A stretch of 64,000 nt of DNA from Bifidobacterium xylocopae (lineage in GTDB: Bacteria > Actinomycetota > Actinomycetes > Actinomycetales > Bifidobacteriaceae). Below are positions 23,671 through 32,900 of the stretch, in pieces. Below the pieces are notes generated by a model. It was not told the origin of the DNA. It searched no databases and saw only the letters and a list, made by a program, of their open reading frames with translations. A program made the position numbers and the translations under genes. The stretch is taken from assembly GCF_003315615.1 (NCBI RefSeq), contig NZ_PDCH01000001.1:186001-250000 (forward strand), read 5' to 3'. Numbering within the stretch: the first letter of the stretch is position 1; every line of letters begins with the position of its first letter.

Positions 23671-24947
23671 GCAAGGAGGACGGCATGATCTGGCCATTCA
23701 CCAGGCGCAAGCAGGTCGAGAAGTCCGTCCAGGACTTCCAGGCCGGCACCGTGAGGGGACGCTGGTACGTCGTGGACCCGGGCATGCCCCTGTCCGCCAA
23801 TTCCGAGGCGCTCTCCGTGTTCTCCACACAGCCGTCCGTGCGCAAGACCGTGGAGTTCGTGGCCCGCAACGCGGCCCGCATCCCCATGAAGGTCTACCGT
23901 CGCGACGGGGACAACGACCGGCCTGTGGTCACCAGCGGTCCACTCTACGACCTGGTGAAATACCCCACCCGGTACCACGGTGCCTACCGGTTCTGGTACG
24001 ATCTGATCTGCGACCTGCTAATCTATGACCGCTTCGCCATCAAGCTCCTGCCTAGCGCATCAACCCGCAGCGGCTACGAGCTCTACCGCCTGCCCGCCTA
24101 CTCGTGGACCTTCACCTGGAGCGGCTACGAGGATGTCCACGGCATCCAGCTGTCCACCGCCGACAGCCACTCCGCCACCATCGGCCTGGACGGCATCCTG
24201 TGGGACAAGGGCTACGGCAGCGCCAACGGCGTGAGTCCCATGCGGACCCTCTCCCAGACCTTGCGCGAATACGCCGAATCGGTCAAATGGCGGCAGGCCA
24301 TCTGGCAGAACGGTGCCCGCATCCCCGGCATCTTCGCCATGGATGCCGACATGAAGCCACTGGAACGCGGCGATCAGAAACGGCTTGAGACCGACATCAA
24401 CGACTATCTGGAGAACGGCGGCCACGAGGGGCGCTCCCCGGTCCTTCAGGGCATCCATTGGGAGAAGGTCGAGTCCTTCAGCCCCAAGGACGCCCAGGAG
24501 GTCGAGGGCCGGACCCTGGCCGACATCGAGGTGGCCTCCGCATACCACGTACCGCCCGAGATGGTGGGGGCCAGGGAGGCCGACTACTCCTCGACCCAGG
24601 CGTTCCGCGACAGCCTGTACAAGGAGACCCTCGGACCCCTGTTCACCCAGTTGGAGCAGGCCTTCAATGCACAGATCGTGCCCCTGGTGTCCACCGATCC
24701 CCGCGAATACGTCGAGTTCGACCTCAACGCCGCCCTGCGCGGCTCCTTCCTCGAGCAGGCCGAGATCCTGCAGAAGGCCGTCGGAGGTCCTTACCTGAGC
24801 ATCAACGAGGGCCGCAAGGAGCAAGGCTTCCCAGGATTGGGTCCCGAATATGACCAGATCATCGACCTGCTGAACACCGTGCGCGGGGGAGGCCCGCAGG
24901 CAGACCCCACCGACTCAGGGTCACAGAACATAGGAGGAAGCCAATGA
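23667..24947 (+). CDS. Portal protein (HK97 family)
   Basis: A 426-aa HK97-type portal: TVEFVARNAARIPMKVYRRD, SANGVSPMRTL, ASAYHVPPEMVGAREADYSS and YVEFDLNAALRGSFLEQAEI are family hallmarks. It forms the ring through which DNA passes. ATG 23667 overlaps the terL stop by 4 nt. Confidence 0.95.
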   Translation: MSKEDGMIWPFTRRKQVEKSVQDFQAGTVRGRWYVVDPGMPLSANSEALSVFSTQPSVRKTVEFVARNAARIPMKVYRRDGDNDRPVVTSGPLYDLVKYPTRYHGAYRFWYDLICDLLIYDRFAIKLLPSASTRSGYELYRLPAYSWTFTWSGYEDVHGIQLSTADSHSATIGLDGILWDKGYGSANGVSPMRTLSQTLREYAESVKWRQAIWQNGARIPGIFAMDADMKPLERGDQKRLETDINDYLENGGHEGRSPVLQGIHWEKVESFSPKDAQEVEGRTLADIEVASAYHVPPEMVGAREADYSSTQAFRDSLYKETLGPLFTQLEQAFNAQIVPLVSTDPREYVEFDLNAALRGSFLEQAEILQKAVGGPYLSINEGRKEQGFPGLGPEYDQIIDLLNTVRGGGPQADPTDSGSQNIGGSQ

Positions 24948-25738
24948 AGCAGCACACCCTCAAACGCTCCACCGGGGCAACGCTCAAAAGTGTCGGTGAC
25001 GAGGGAAGCCTGGGTGACGGCAGGTTCAGCGCCCTGGTGAGCGTCTTCGGCAACGTCGACTCCCTGGGCGAGGTGGTCATGCCTGGGGCCTTCACGGAGA
25101 CACTGTCCAAATGGAAGGCCTCGGGCGATCCCATCCCCGTGGTCTGGTCCCACGACTGGCGCAACCCCATGAGCCACATCGGCGAGGTCCTCGAGGCCAA
25201 GGAGACCGACATGGGCCTGGAGGTCACGGCGCAGCTGGACATGACCAACCCCACCGCCGTGCAGGTCTTCAAACTCCTCAAGGACCGCAGGGTCAAGGAG
25301 TTCTCCTATTCGGGGGTCGAGTCCGACTTCAACGTCGTGGCCGGACCCGACGGCGACCCCATCTACCAGGTCGGCAAGGTCGACCTCATAGAGCTGGGCC
25401 CGTGCATGAAGGGAGCCAACCCAGCTACCGTGCTGCTCTCCACCAAGGCCGACCAGGTCGAAGTGGACGCCGAAACCGTGGAGGATGCAGATCCACAAAC
25501 CGAATACGGTGCCGGAGATGACGGCGGTCGGACAGATGACGTGTTGGAGCCTGACGAGGGCCTGCGCGAACTGGTCCGCCAGACCGTGCTCCAAGAACTT
25601 GCCTCACGATCCGAGCCCCAAGGCGAGGAAGAGGAGGGACAGGACGGCGCGGATGACATCGCGAAGTCCTGGACAGTGCCCGAAACCACCGCCTGGGCAG
25701 CGGAAACGGAAATCAACCTCATGGAAGGAACACTATGA
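24944..25738 (+). CDS. Prohead protease (HK97 family)
   Basis: A 264-aa caseinolytic-type prohead protease: GRFSALVSVFGNVDSLGEVV MPGAF, PVVWSHDW (catalytic His) and VKEFSYSG (catalytic Ser). It matures the head after assembly. The last 90 residues are acidic and low complexity, which may act as scaffold. Overlaps both neighbours by 4 nt. Confidence 0.92.
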   Translation: MKQHTLKRSTGATLKSVGDEGSLGDGRFSALVSVFGNVDSLGEVVMPGAFTETLSKWKASGDPIPVVWSHDWRNPMSHIGEVLEAKETDMGLEVTAQLDMTNPTAVQVFKLLKDRRVKEFSYSGVESDFNVVAGPDGDPIYQVGKVDLIELGPCMKGANPATVLLSTKADQVEVDAETVEDADPQTEYGAGDDGGRTDDVLEPDEGLRELVRQTVLQELASRSEPQGEEEEGQDGADDIAKSWTVPETTAWAAETEINLMEGTL

Positions 25739-26958
25739 GCCTGCAAAACGAACTGAAGGACATCCTCGCCCAGACGAACACCCTGGCGAAGAAAGCCCAG
25801 GAGGAGAAGCGCGAATTCACTCCCGAGGAGAACGACCTGATCCTCGAATGGAAGCAGAAAGCCGACGACCTTCGCGAGCGGATTAGGAAGGCCGACGAGG
25901 CCGCCGAGGCCTTCAAGAGCCTAGCCGGTGGCGACGGCGAGGACAGCGCCTCCCCCGTGGAGCAGTCCAGGAGCGTCACGGCTAAGTCCTACGGCCAGGC
26001 GTTCACCGCCACGGAGGCCTACAAGAGCTTCCAGGCTGACCAGCCCCACGGCACCCCCGTGTCCATCACCGCCCGGAACCTGCGCGTCAAGGCAGACCCC
26101 GACCCGCTGTCCACCGCACTGCCCGGTGCCATCGTCCCCCAGATGTTGCCCGGGGTAGCCGACCTGACCTACCCGCAGCCCAACACCTTCCTGTCCCTGA
26201 TTACCCTGGGCACCACCACAAGCCAGTTCCTCAAGTACCGGCAGCTGGTCTCCGTGACCAACAACGCCAAGAAGGTCAAGGAGGGCGAGCTCAAGCCCCT
26301 GAGCACTCTATCCACCGCCTTGGCCGAGGCCCACGCCTTCACGGTGGCCGACGGCACCAAGGTCACCAACCAGGAGCTGGCCGACGACGGGGTGATCAGC
26401 TCCCTGATCGATTCAGTCCTGACCCGCAACCTTTCCGCCTACAAGGAGAACCTGGTTCTCAACGGCCTGGGCGGCACCGACGAGCCCAAGGGCATCCTGA
26501 ACACCCCCGGCACCCTGCAGATCCCCTTCGACACGGATGTGGTCACCACCGTGTCTCACGCCATCACCCAGCTCCAGCAGGCGGTCTCCGGGATAGGCGT
26601 GCAGGCCGTGGTCATGAACCCGGCCGACAACGAGGCCCTGAACCTCATGAAGGACAAGAACGACCGCTACCTGTCCAACGCTCCCTTCGCCACCGGCCCC
26701 TTCACCCTGTTCGGCGTGCCCCGCATCACCTCCAGCATCGTGCCGCAGGGCAAGGTCCTGGTCGGCGACTTCCACTCGGTGCAGCTCCTGCAGAAGACCC
26801 CGCTGTCCATCCTGGCCTTCAACCAGAACGAGGACGACGCGCGACACAACCTCACCTACGTGAGGGCCGAGGAGGAGTACCTGCTCATGATCCGTGAACC
26901 ACGCCGCATCGCCGTGGCCACCATCGCCGGAGCCCCCTCCGGCAACGGCAGCCACTGA
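25735..26958 (+). CDS. Major capsid protein (HK97 family)
   Basis: A 407-aa HK97-fold capsid protein. An N-terminal charged coiled-coil (delta) region of about 80 residues precedes the E-loop and core (TTTSQFLKYRQLV, VTNQELADDGVISSLIDSVL, GLGGTDEPKGILNTPGTLQI, RIAVATIAGAPSG). Cleavage of the delta region by the prohead protease is expected near residue 110. Confidence 0.95.
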   Translation: MSLQNELKDILAQTNTLAKKAQEEKREFTPEENDLILEWKQKADDLRERIRKADEAAEAFKSLAGGDGEDSASPVEQSRSVTAKSYGQAFTATEAYKSFQADQPHGTPVSITARNLRVKADPDPLSTALPGAIVPQMLPGVADLTYPQPNTFLSLITLGTTTSQFLKYRQLVSVTNNAKKVKEGELKPLSTLSTALAEAHAFTVADGTKVTNQELADDGVISSLIDSVLTRNLSAYKENLVLNGLGGTDEPKGILNTPGTLQIPFDTDVVTTVSHAITQLQQAVSGIGVQAVVMNPADNEALNLMKDKNDRYLSNAPFATGPFTLFGVPRITSSIVPQGKVLVGDFHSVQLLQKTPLSILAFNQNEDDARHNLTYVRAEEEYLLMIREPRRIAVATIAGAPSGNGSH

Positions 26959-26976
26959 CACCGATAGGAGGCCGCA

Positions 26977-27516
26977 ATGAGCGAGCTGACGGAAACCAGG
27001 ACGTTGGCGGCGGCCGAGGACCTGGCCATGCGCATCGGCTGCAAGGCCGATGACGGCAAGCTGCTGCTCTCCCTGCGCCTGGCCTCCGACCGGTTCGCCG
27101 GCCAAAGCCACAACCCCATCGCCAAGGTCGAGCATGAGGAGATCGTCCTGGATGCCACCGGCACCAGGAGCGTGCGCCTTCCCCTGTGGCCGGTCCTCGC
27201 CGTCGACCGGGTGCTGCTTTCAGGCACGCTGGTCGACTTCGAGTGGTCGGCCGACGGCATGCTGCGCTTCGAGCGCCCACTGCCCGACAGGTGGCGGGCG
27301 CTGATGGTCACCTATTCGCATGGCTATGACCCCATCCCCGGGGACGTGTCCGACGCTGTCCTGGAGCAGGCGGCCGCCATCTACCAGGTGCTGCCGGGCC
27401 TTGCCTCCTACACCACGGGGGCGGAGTCACGCACCTACAGCCTGGCCCTGAGCGTGGGCACCTCGGCGGCCTGGTCAGCTGCGGTGGACAAGTACCGGAT
27501 CGGACTGGCCTCATGA
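26977..27516 (+). CDS. Head-tail connector protein
   Basis: A 179-aa protein. Helical N-terminus (LAAAEDLAMRIGCKADDGKL), SVRLPLWPVLAVDRVLLSGT and VTYSHGYDPIPGDVSDAVLE fit the phage gp6/gp19-like head-tail connector of HK97-type phages. ATG 26977 after GATAGGAGG. Sits directly after capsid. Confidence 0.8.
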   Translation: MSELTETRTLAAAEDLAMRIGCKADDGKLLLSLRLASDRFAGQSHNPIAKVEHEEIVLDATGTRSVRLPLWPVLAVDRVLLSGTLVDFEWSADGMLRFERPLPDRWRALMVTYSHGYDPIPGDVSDAVLEQAAAIYQVLPGLASYTTGAESRTYSLALSVGTSAAWSAAVDKYRIGLAS

Positions 27517-27857
27517 TCGGCACGCACGGGGAGGCCATCACCGTCCAGCGCAGGACACTGGGCGAGCCCGACGTGGATGGCGAGCAGACGGAGACAGTCA
27601 CCGAGACCATGGTGGAAGGGTGCGGCGTCCAGCCGGTCATGGACATGGGCCAGGCCCTGTTCGAGCAGACCGTCATCGTGCCGCGCTGGAAAGTAATAGG
27701 CCCATACGGCCAGTACTTGTCCACGCTGATCGACGGCAACAGCCGCATCCTATGGCGAGACAAGGCGTACAAGCCCACTGGCCCGGTGCAGGACTATCGG
27801 ACAGCCGACCGCCTGGGCGACCATAGCGAGTTCTACATGCTGGAGGAGGGGCGATGA
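27513..27857 (+). CDS. Head-tail adaptor / head-closure protein
   Basis: A 114-aa beta-rich protein (HGEAITVQRRTLGEPDVDGE, VIGPYGQYLSTLIDGNSRIL WRDK). Size and position between the connector and the gp10-like gene fit a head-closure (stopper) protein. ATG 27513 overlaps the previous stop. Confidence 0.65.
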   Translation: MIGTHGEAITVQRRTLGEPDVDGEQTETVTETMVEGCGVQPVMDMGQALFEQTVIVPRWKVIGPYGQYLSTLIDGNSRILWRDKAYKPTGPVQDYRTADRLGDHSEFYMLEEGR

Positions 27858-28174
27858 GCAGCGGAGCCATGGTGGATGACGAGTGGATCGACCGCAACAT
27901 CCTGCATAACCCGGAGGTCAGGGGGGCGCTCGTGGGCACAGCCAAACGACTGCTGCCCATCTGCCAGCGGCTCGCCATCCAGGAGGGATGCACCGAATTC
28001 GCCGACTCCCTGCGCATCGAACAGGGCACCCGCCCCGGCACCAAATCGCCCACCGGCATCAAACGCCCCTACGCGCGCGTCATCGCCGGCAGCGAGGACG
28101 CCGCCGAACAGGAGCACGGATCCCTGCGCTACCCGCGCCACGCCTTCTTCAACCGCGCCACCGCCCAACTCTAA
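27854..28174 (+). CDS. HK97 gp10-like tail-completion protein
   Basis: A 106-aa protein. An N-terminal helix and ADSLRIEQGTRPGTKSPTGI KRPYARVI with HGSLRYPRHAFFNRATAQL give the pattern of HK97 gp10-like neck proteins. ATG 27854 overlaps the upstream stop. Confidence 0.7.
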   Translation: MSSGAMVDDEWIDRNILHNPEVRGALVGTAKRLLPICQRLAIQEGCTEFADSLRIEQGTRPGTKSPTGIKRPYARVIAGSEDAAEQEHGSLRYPRHAFFNRATAQL

Positions 28175-28184
28175 GGAGGCCGGC

Positions 28185-28574
28185 ATGGATCCGATCCAAT
28201 GGCCGCAGCACCTGCGGCTGGTCAACCAATGGCTGGCCGACCGCACGGGGATGAAACCATACACGCGCGTGCCCGACAAGCCCGCGGCCATGCTGCCCCT
28301 CATCCACACCGGCCTCGCACCATCGGGCAGCCTCGGCCGCGTCGAACGCTCCGTGAGCGTCGACATCGACGTGCTGGCCGACGGGTGGAAGAGCATGAAC
28401 CCGCTCATCCAACAGGTCGACTCGGCCATGGCCGCGCTCGCAGGCAACGGCAACCAATACGGGTACGTGGACGACCTCGCCGGCACCGCCTTCGCCGACG
28501 TGCCCTGGGGCGACCCCTCCATCCTGCGCTGCACGGCCACCTTCACCCTGACCATGCGGCCCATCAGCCAATAA
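28185..28574 (+). CDS. Tail terminator-like protein
   Basis: A 129-aa protein with AAGGAGG 6 nt before ATG 28185. GRVERSVSVDIDVLADGWKS MNPLIQQVDSAM and a C-terminal beta strand (RCTATFTLTMRPISQ) suit the tail terminator that precedes the tube gene. Confidence 0.65.
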   Translation: MDPIQWPQHLRLVNQWLADRTGMKPYTRVPDKPAAMLPLIHTGLAPSGSLGRVERSVSVDIDVLADGWKSMNPLIQQVDSAMAALAGNGNQYGYVDDLAGTAFADVPWGDPSILRCTATFTLTMRPISQ

Positions 28575-28591
28575 CCACCAACCCAGACGCA

Positions 28592-28622
28592 AAGCCATCC
28601 CAATCCCGGGGTGGCTTCTTTT
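28592..28622 (+). terminator. Hairpin plus T-run before the tail tube gene
   Basis: AAGCCATCCC and GGGGTGGCTT form a stem followed by CTTTT. A close relative (GCCATCCCgATCCCC GGGGTGGC) sits at 40421-40444. Such a partial terminator between connector and tube genes could tune tube protein levels. Confidence 0.6.
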
Positions 28623-28637
28623 ATAAGGAGTGAAATC

Positions 28638-29321
28638 ATGCCCGATACCATGCCCGACATCACACCGCTGGACGGCGGGGCCCCGACTCCGCCGCAGACC
28701 ATCGCGGACCTCCAGTCCTACATGGACCTGGCGCCATCGAACGTGCGCAAGCACGGCACCATGCTCATGGCCATCGCCGACTACTCCACGAAGGCGCCGG
28801 AGAAGTTCTTCGGCGAGGACGGCCTGCCTCTGCGCCTGCCCGAAGGGTACAAGCAGATGGGCTACATCACCACCAAGGGCATCGTGGAGAAACGCGCCGT
28901 CAAGACCGACGACACCACCATGATGCAGGACCTGGAGCCGGTGCGCAGCGATCTGAGCTCCTCCACCCGCGACCTGGACGTCACCTTCGGCGAGGCCAAC
29001 GCATGGACCGAGTCCCTGCGCGCCGGCCTGCCCGTCTCCGCCTGGCCTGCCGACAAGAACTCCAAGACCTGGTCCATCGACGAGAAAAGCATGAGCGAGA
29101 TGCCCAAGTACCGCATCTACCTCATCGCCCAGGACGGCGTGGGCGCCGACGCCGTCTACCGCGTCGAATTCGCCTACAAGGCCTCCATCAGCGGCTTCGG
29201 CGACCGCACCATGGACCGCGCCGACAGCGAGGACCTGGGCTTCACCTTCGCCTGCCTGACCGACGAGAAGACCGGTGGCAAGCAGTACACCAAGAAGTCC
29301 AGCACCAAGACCACCGCCTGA
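28638..29321 (+). CDS. Major tail (tube) protein
   Basis: A 227-aa protein by position and composition the tail tube subunit: FFGEDGLPLRLPEGYKQMGY, ITTKGIVEKRAVKTDDTTM MQ, and YRVEFAYKASISGFGDR. TAAGGAG lies 8 nt upstream of ATG 28638. It precedes the G/GT chaperones and tape measure, as expected. Confidence 0.82.
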   Translation: MPDTMPDITPLDGGAPTPPQTIADLQSYMDLAPSNVRKHGTMLMAIADYSTKAPEKFFGEDGLPLRLPEGYKQMGYITTKGIVEKRAVKTDDTTMMQDLEPVRSDLSSSTRDLDVTFGEANAWTESLRAGLPVSAWPADKNSKTWSIDEKSMSEMPKYRIYLIAQDGVGADAVYRVEFAYKASISGFGDRTMDRADSEDLGFTFACLTDEKTGGKQYTKKSSTKTTA

Positions 29322-29375
29322 CCGGCGGACAGCCGCCATCCGGATAACCACATCAGCAATTAAGGAGCAACCACC

Positions 29376-29711
29376 ATGCCCACCAAGTACTCATTGCACG
29401 CCGTCCGCCAGAAGTACAAGGAGACCCACCCCGGCGTCGATGACACCATCGGCTTCACCATCAGCGATGAACCAATGTCCACCGTCTACCACATCGAGCA
29501 CCCGCTCATGCAGACCAACAAGACCAAGCGTGCCCTCGCCGCGGCGCAGAAGGACGGCAGCGACTACGACCTGGCCAAGGCGCTACTGGGTGACCAGTGG
29601 GGCCAGTTCGAGGATGACGGAGGCCAGGCTTCGGATGTGCTCCTGCTCATCAATCAGATTACCGAGGAGCTGACAGACACCATGCCCGACGGGTCCCCTA
29701 CTCAGCGCTAG
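29376..29711 (+). CDS. Tail assembly chaperone (G-like)
   Basis: A 111-aa protein (KYSLHAVRQKYKETHPGVDD start). It lies between the tube and tape measure genes, where siphophages code the G and GT chaperones. The stop at 29709-29711 lies inside the -1 frame that continues to 29983. Confidence 0.75.
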   Translation: MPTKYSLHAVRQKYKETHPGVDDTIGFTISDEPMSTVYHIEHPLMQTNKTKRALAAAQKDGSDYDLAKALLGDQWGQFEDDGGQASDVLLLINQITEELTDTMPDGSPTQR

Positions 29712-29983
29712 ACCTCCTGGAAGCGAGCGGGCACCCGGAGGAGCTGGAAGCGGCGCTGTGCGCCCAGTACAGCCCCCGGGACCCCATTGCGGAGTTCTGG
29801 CGCGGAGACATCACACTGCGCGCGCTGCGCGTCCTGGTCATGGGACTGACCGAACCCAACGCGCTCGCCTCGGCCCTGGCACGGGACCGGAGGGAGGCGG
29901 AGACCCGAAAACCCGAGGACCGTCTCGCACCTCGGCAGAAGCAGGAGATGGACGCTTTGGCGTCACGGCTAGCAGGAGGATGA
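29699..29983 (+). CDS. Tail assembly chaperone C-terminal part, probably made by -1 frameshift
   Basis: From about 29660 to TGA 29981-29983 the -1 frame relative to the G-like gene is open. It encodes YSALDLLEASGHPEELEAAL CAQYSPRDPIAEFWRGDITL and an acidic/basic end. It has no start codon of its own near the overlap, so it is most likely reached by ribosomal -1 slippage around GGGTCCCCT (29691-29699). No classical heptamer is present, so the site is uncertain. Confidence 0.7.
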   Translation, partial: YSALDLLEASGHPEELEAALCAQYSPRDPIAEFWRGDITLRALRVLVMGLTEPNALASALARDRREAETRKPEDRLAPRQKQEMDALASRLAGG

Positions 29984-29984
29984 C

Positions 29985-32900
29985 ATGGCCACGAAGCCCG
30001 TATTCGTCGATGTGCTGCCCAATCTGGCGGGCTTCGGCTCCCTGCTCCTGGGAGGGACCACGGACGCGGCCAGCAAGGCGGGTCGTTCGGCCGGCGACGC
30101 CTGGTCGAGGTCCATGGCCGCCGCGTCCAAGAGCGACGTGCTCAAAAGCCAGGTGGCCGCGCTGCAAGAGGCGGAATCCAAGGCGAAGAGGGCCGTCCAG
30201 GACGCCACCAGGGACATCGCCAAGGCTCGGGATGCCGCCGCCGTGGCCGCCAAGAACGAGCAGGCAGCCGAGAAGCGGCTGGACGAGCAGGTCGAGAAAT
30301 ACGGCCCATCATCCTCGCAGGCCATCAAGGCTGAGGCACAACTGGAAGCCGCGCGGGCCAAGGTCCGTCAGACCACCGAGCGGGTAGACGCCTCCGAGAA
30401 AGCGCTCAAGGCCTCCAAGAACGCCACCAAGGAGACCACCGAGCAGCTCACCAAGGCCAACAAGGAACTGGCCAAGGCCACAGAGGAGCAGCCATCAAGG
30501 TGGGCGAGTTTCGGCAGTTCGCTTGAAGGGGTGAACGCCAAAAGCGGCATGCTGCGCCGGACCTGGGACAAGGCGCGCGGAAGCCTCAAGCTGCTGGGGG
30601 TCGGGATCGGGGCCGTGGGCCTGGCCCAGTGGATGAAGACCAGCGCCGACGCCACCGAGACCTTCCAGAAGCAGATGAACCTGCTGGTCACCGCCGGCGG
30701 CGAGTCGACCAGCCAGCTGGGCCGTGTCGAGCAGGGCATCAAGGACATCGCGGTTCAGACCGGCATCAGCACAAGCCAGCTGGCCGAAGGCATGTACACG
30801 ATGGAAAAGGCCCAACTGCGAGGAGCCGACGGTCTCAAGGTCCTCAAGGCCGCCGCCCAGGGCGCCACCGACGAACAGGTGGACCTCGGTGTCATGACGA
30901 ATGCGCTGACCTCCATCATGCGTTCCTACAACATCCCTGCCGGTAAGGCTTCCAGCGTGACCAACCAGCTTGTCGCGGCCAGCGGGGAAGCCAAGACCAC
31001 GATGCAGGAATTCGCAGGATCGCTGTCAACCGTGCTGCCCGTGGCTTCGGCCGCCGGCATCAGCTTCGACCAGGTGGGCGGCGCCATCGCCACCCTCACC
31101 TCGCACGGCACCAGCGCACAGGAGTCCACCCAGGAACTATCCAATACGATCCGCAGCCTTCAGGCCCCCAACCAGGTGGCAGTCAAGGAGATGCAGCAGT
31201 TCGGCATCAGCAGCGTGGACGTGGCCCAGAATCTGGGCAAGCGAGGCCTGACCGGCACGATCGGCTACCTGAGCGAGACGATCCTGCAGAAGATGGGGCC
31301 ATCCGGCACCGTCCTCCTGGACGCCTTCAACCAATCGAAGTTCGCGGCCCAGGACGCAGCGACAATGTTCGGCAAGCTTACCGGCAAGTCCAAGGAGCTC
31401 GCCAAAGGTGTAATGGACGGGTCAGTGACCCTCCAGGACTACCGGCAGGGGCTGAAGGCCCTGCCCGACCAGCAGGCCGCCCTGGTGCGCCAGTGGGAGC
31501 AGATGTACACCAAGAGCAAGGGCTTCAACGACCAGCTCAAGCAGGGTTCGCCGCAGGCGCAGACCTACACCGAGGCACTGAAGAAGATCATGGGCGGCGC
31601 CACCGGTATGAACACCGCCCTGATGCTCTCCGGTGGATCAACCAAGACGTTCGCCAACAACGTCAAGGGCATTTCCGACGCGGCCAAGCAGAACGGACAG
31701 GACATCAGCACCTGGGCCGAGACGCAGAAGACTGCCAAGGTGCAGACCGACCGTTTCAATCAGGTCCTCGACACCAGCCGCATCACCATGGCATCGAAGT
31801 TCCTTCCTGCCATCACCAACACCATGCGTGGCCTGACTAACGGAGCGGTCGCTATAGGTGACTTCACCTCCAAGCATAAGGTCCTCGTCGGTGCAATGGG
31901 AGGAGTTGCCGGTGCCCTGGCCCTCACTGTCGCCGGCGTGAAGGCGTATATAGCAATCACAAAGGCCGGGACGGCGGCCAACATCATCTTCACCAATGGA
32001 ATGAAACTCCTGAAAGCTGCTTTCATCAGCAGCCCCTGGGGGTGGGTCGTCATTGTCATCGGTGCGATCGTCGCCGCCATCATAGCGGCATATAACCACA
32101 TCAAGCCGTTCCACGATTTCGTGAACAAGATGTTCTCGGGGATCAAGAACATCGCCATGAGCGTGGGCAAGTGGTTCTCCGGTCCGTTCGTGAACTTTTT
32201 CAAGAGCGCGTGGGGAGCAATCAAGGCAGGAGCGCAGGGGTTCTGGAACTTCCTGAAAATCGTGTTCAACGGCATAGGGAAGATTTTCAAGTTCGCCATC
32301 ACCCTGTATGGGACCATCTTCTTCACGCCGTTCGTCATCGCGTTCAACCTGCTGAAGAAACCGGTCATGGACCTGTGGCACAAGGTCATCCAACCGGCGT
32401 TCGTGGGTATCAAGGACATCATGCATGCGGAATGGGGCTGGATAGACGCGCATGTGCTCAAGCCCTTCAAGGACGGCCTGAGTATGTTGGGCAAGTCCAT
32501 GAGTGCGGTATGGAACGAGACCATTCGACCCGTGTGGGATTGGATTCGGGACAAGTTCTCGACCACTTGGAACTGGATCAAGGACCACGTCATCACCGCG
32601 TGGAACAACGAGATCCGTGGATGGGCCCGCATCTTCCATTGGTTGTACGACAACGCCATCAGCCCTGTCTGGGATTGGATTCGGGACAAGTCGAGCGCTG
32701 CGTGGAACTGGATCAGCGAGCATGTGTTCGCACCTTTCAAACAGGGCATCCACGACATCGGCCAGGCCTTCGAGACGACGAAGGACTGGATAGGACGCTC
32801 CTGGGACATGATCAAGGACGCGGCTGCCAAGCCCGTGCACTGGGTTGTAGACACCGTGTACACCAAGGGCATACAGGGTGTGTGGAACACGATCGCCGGG

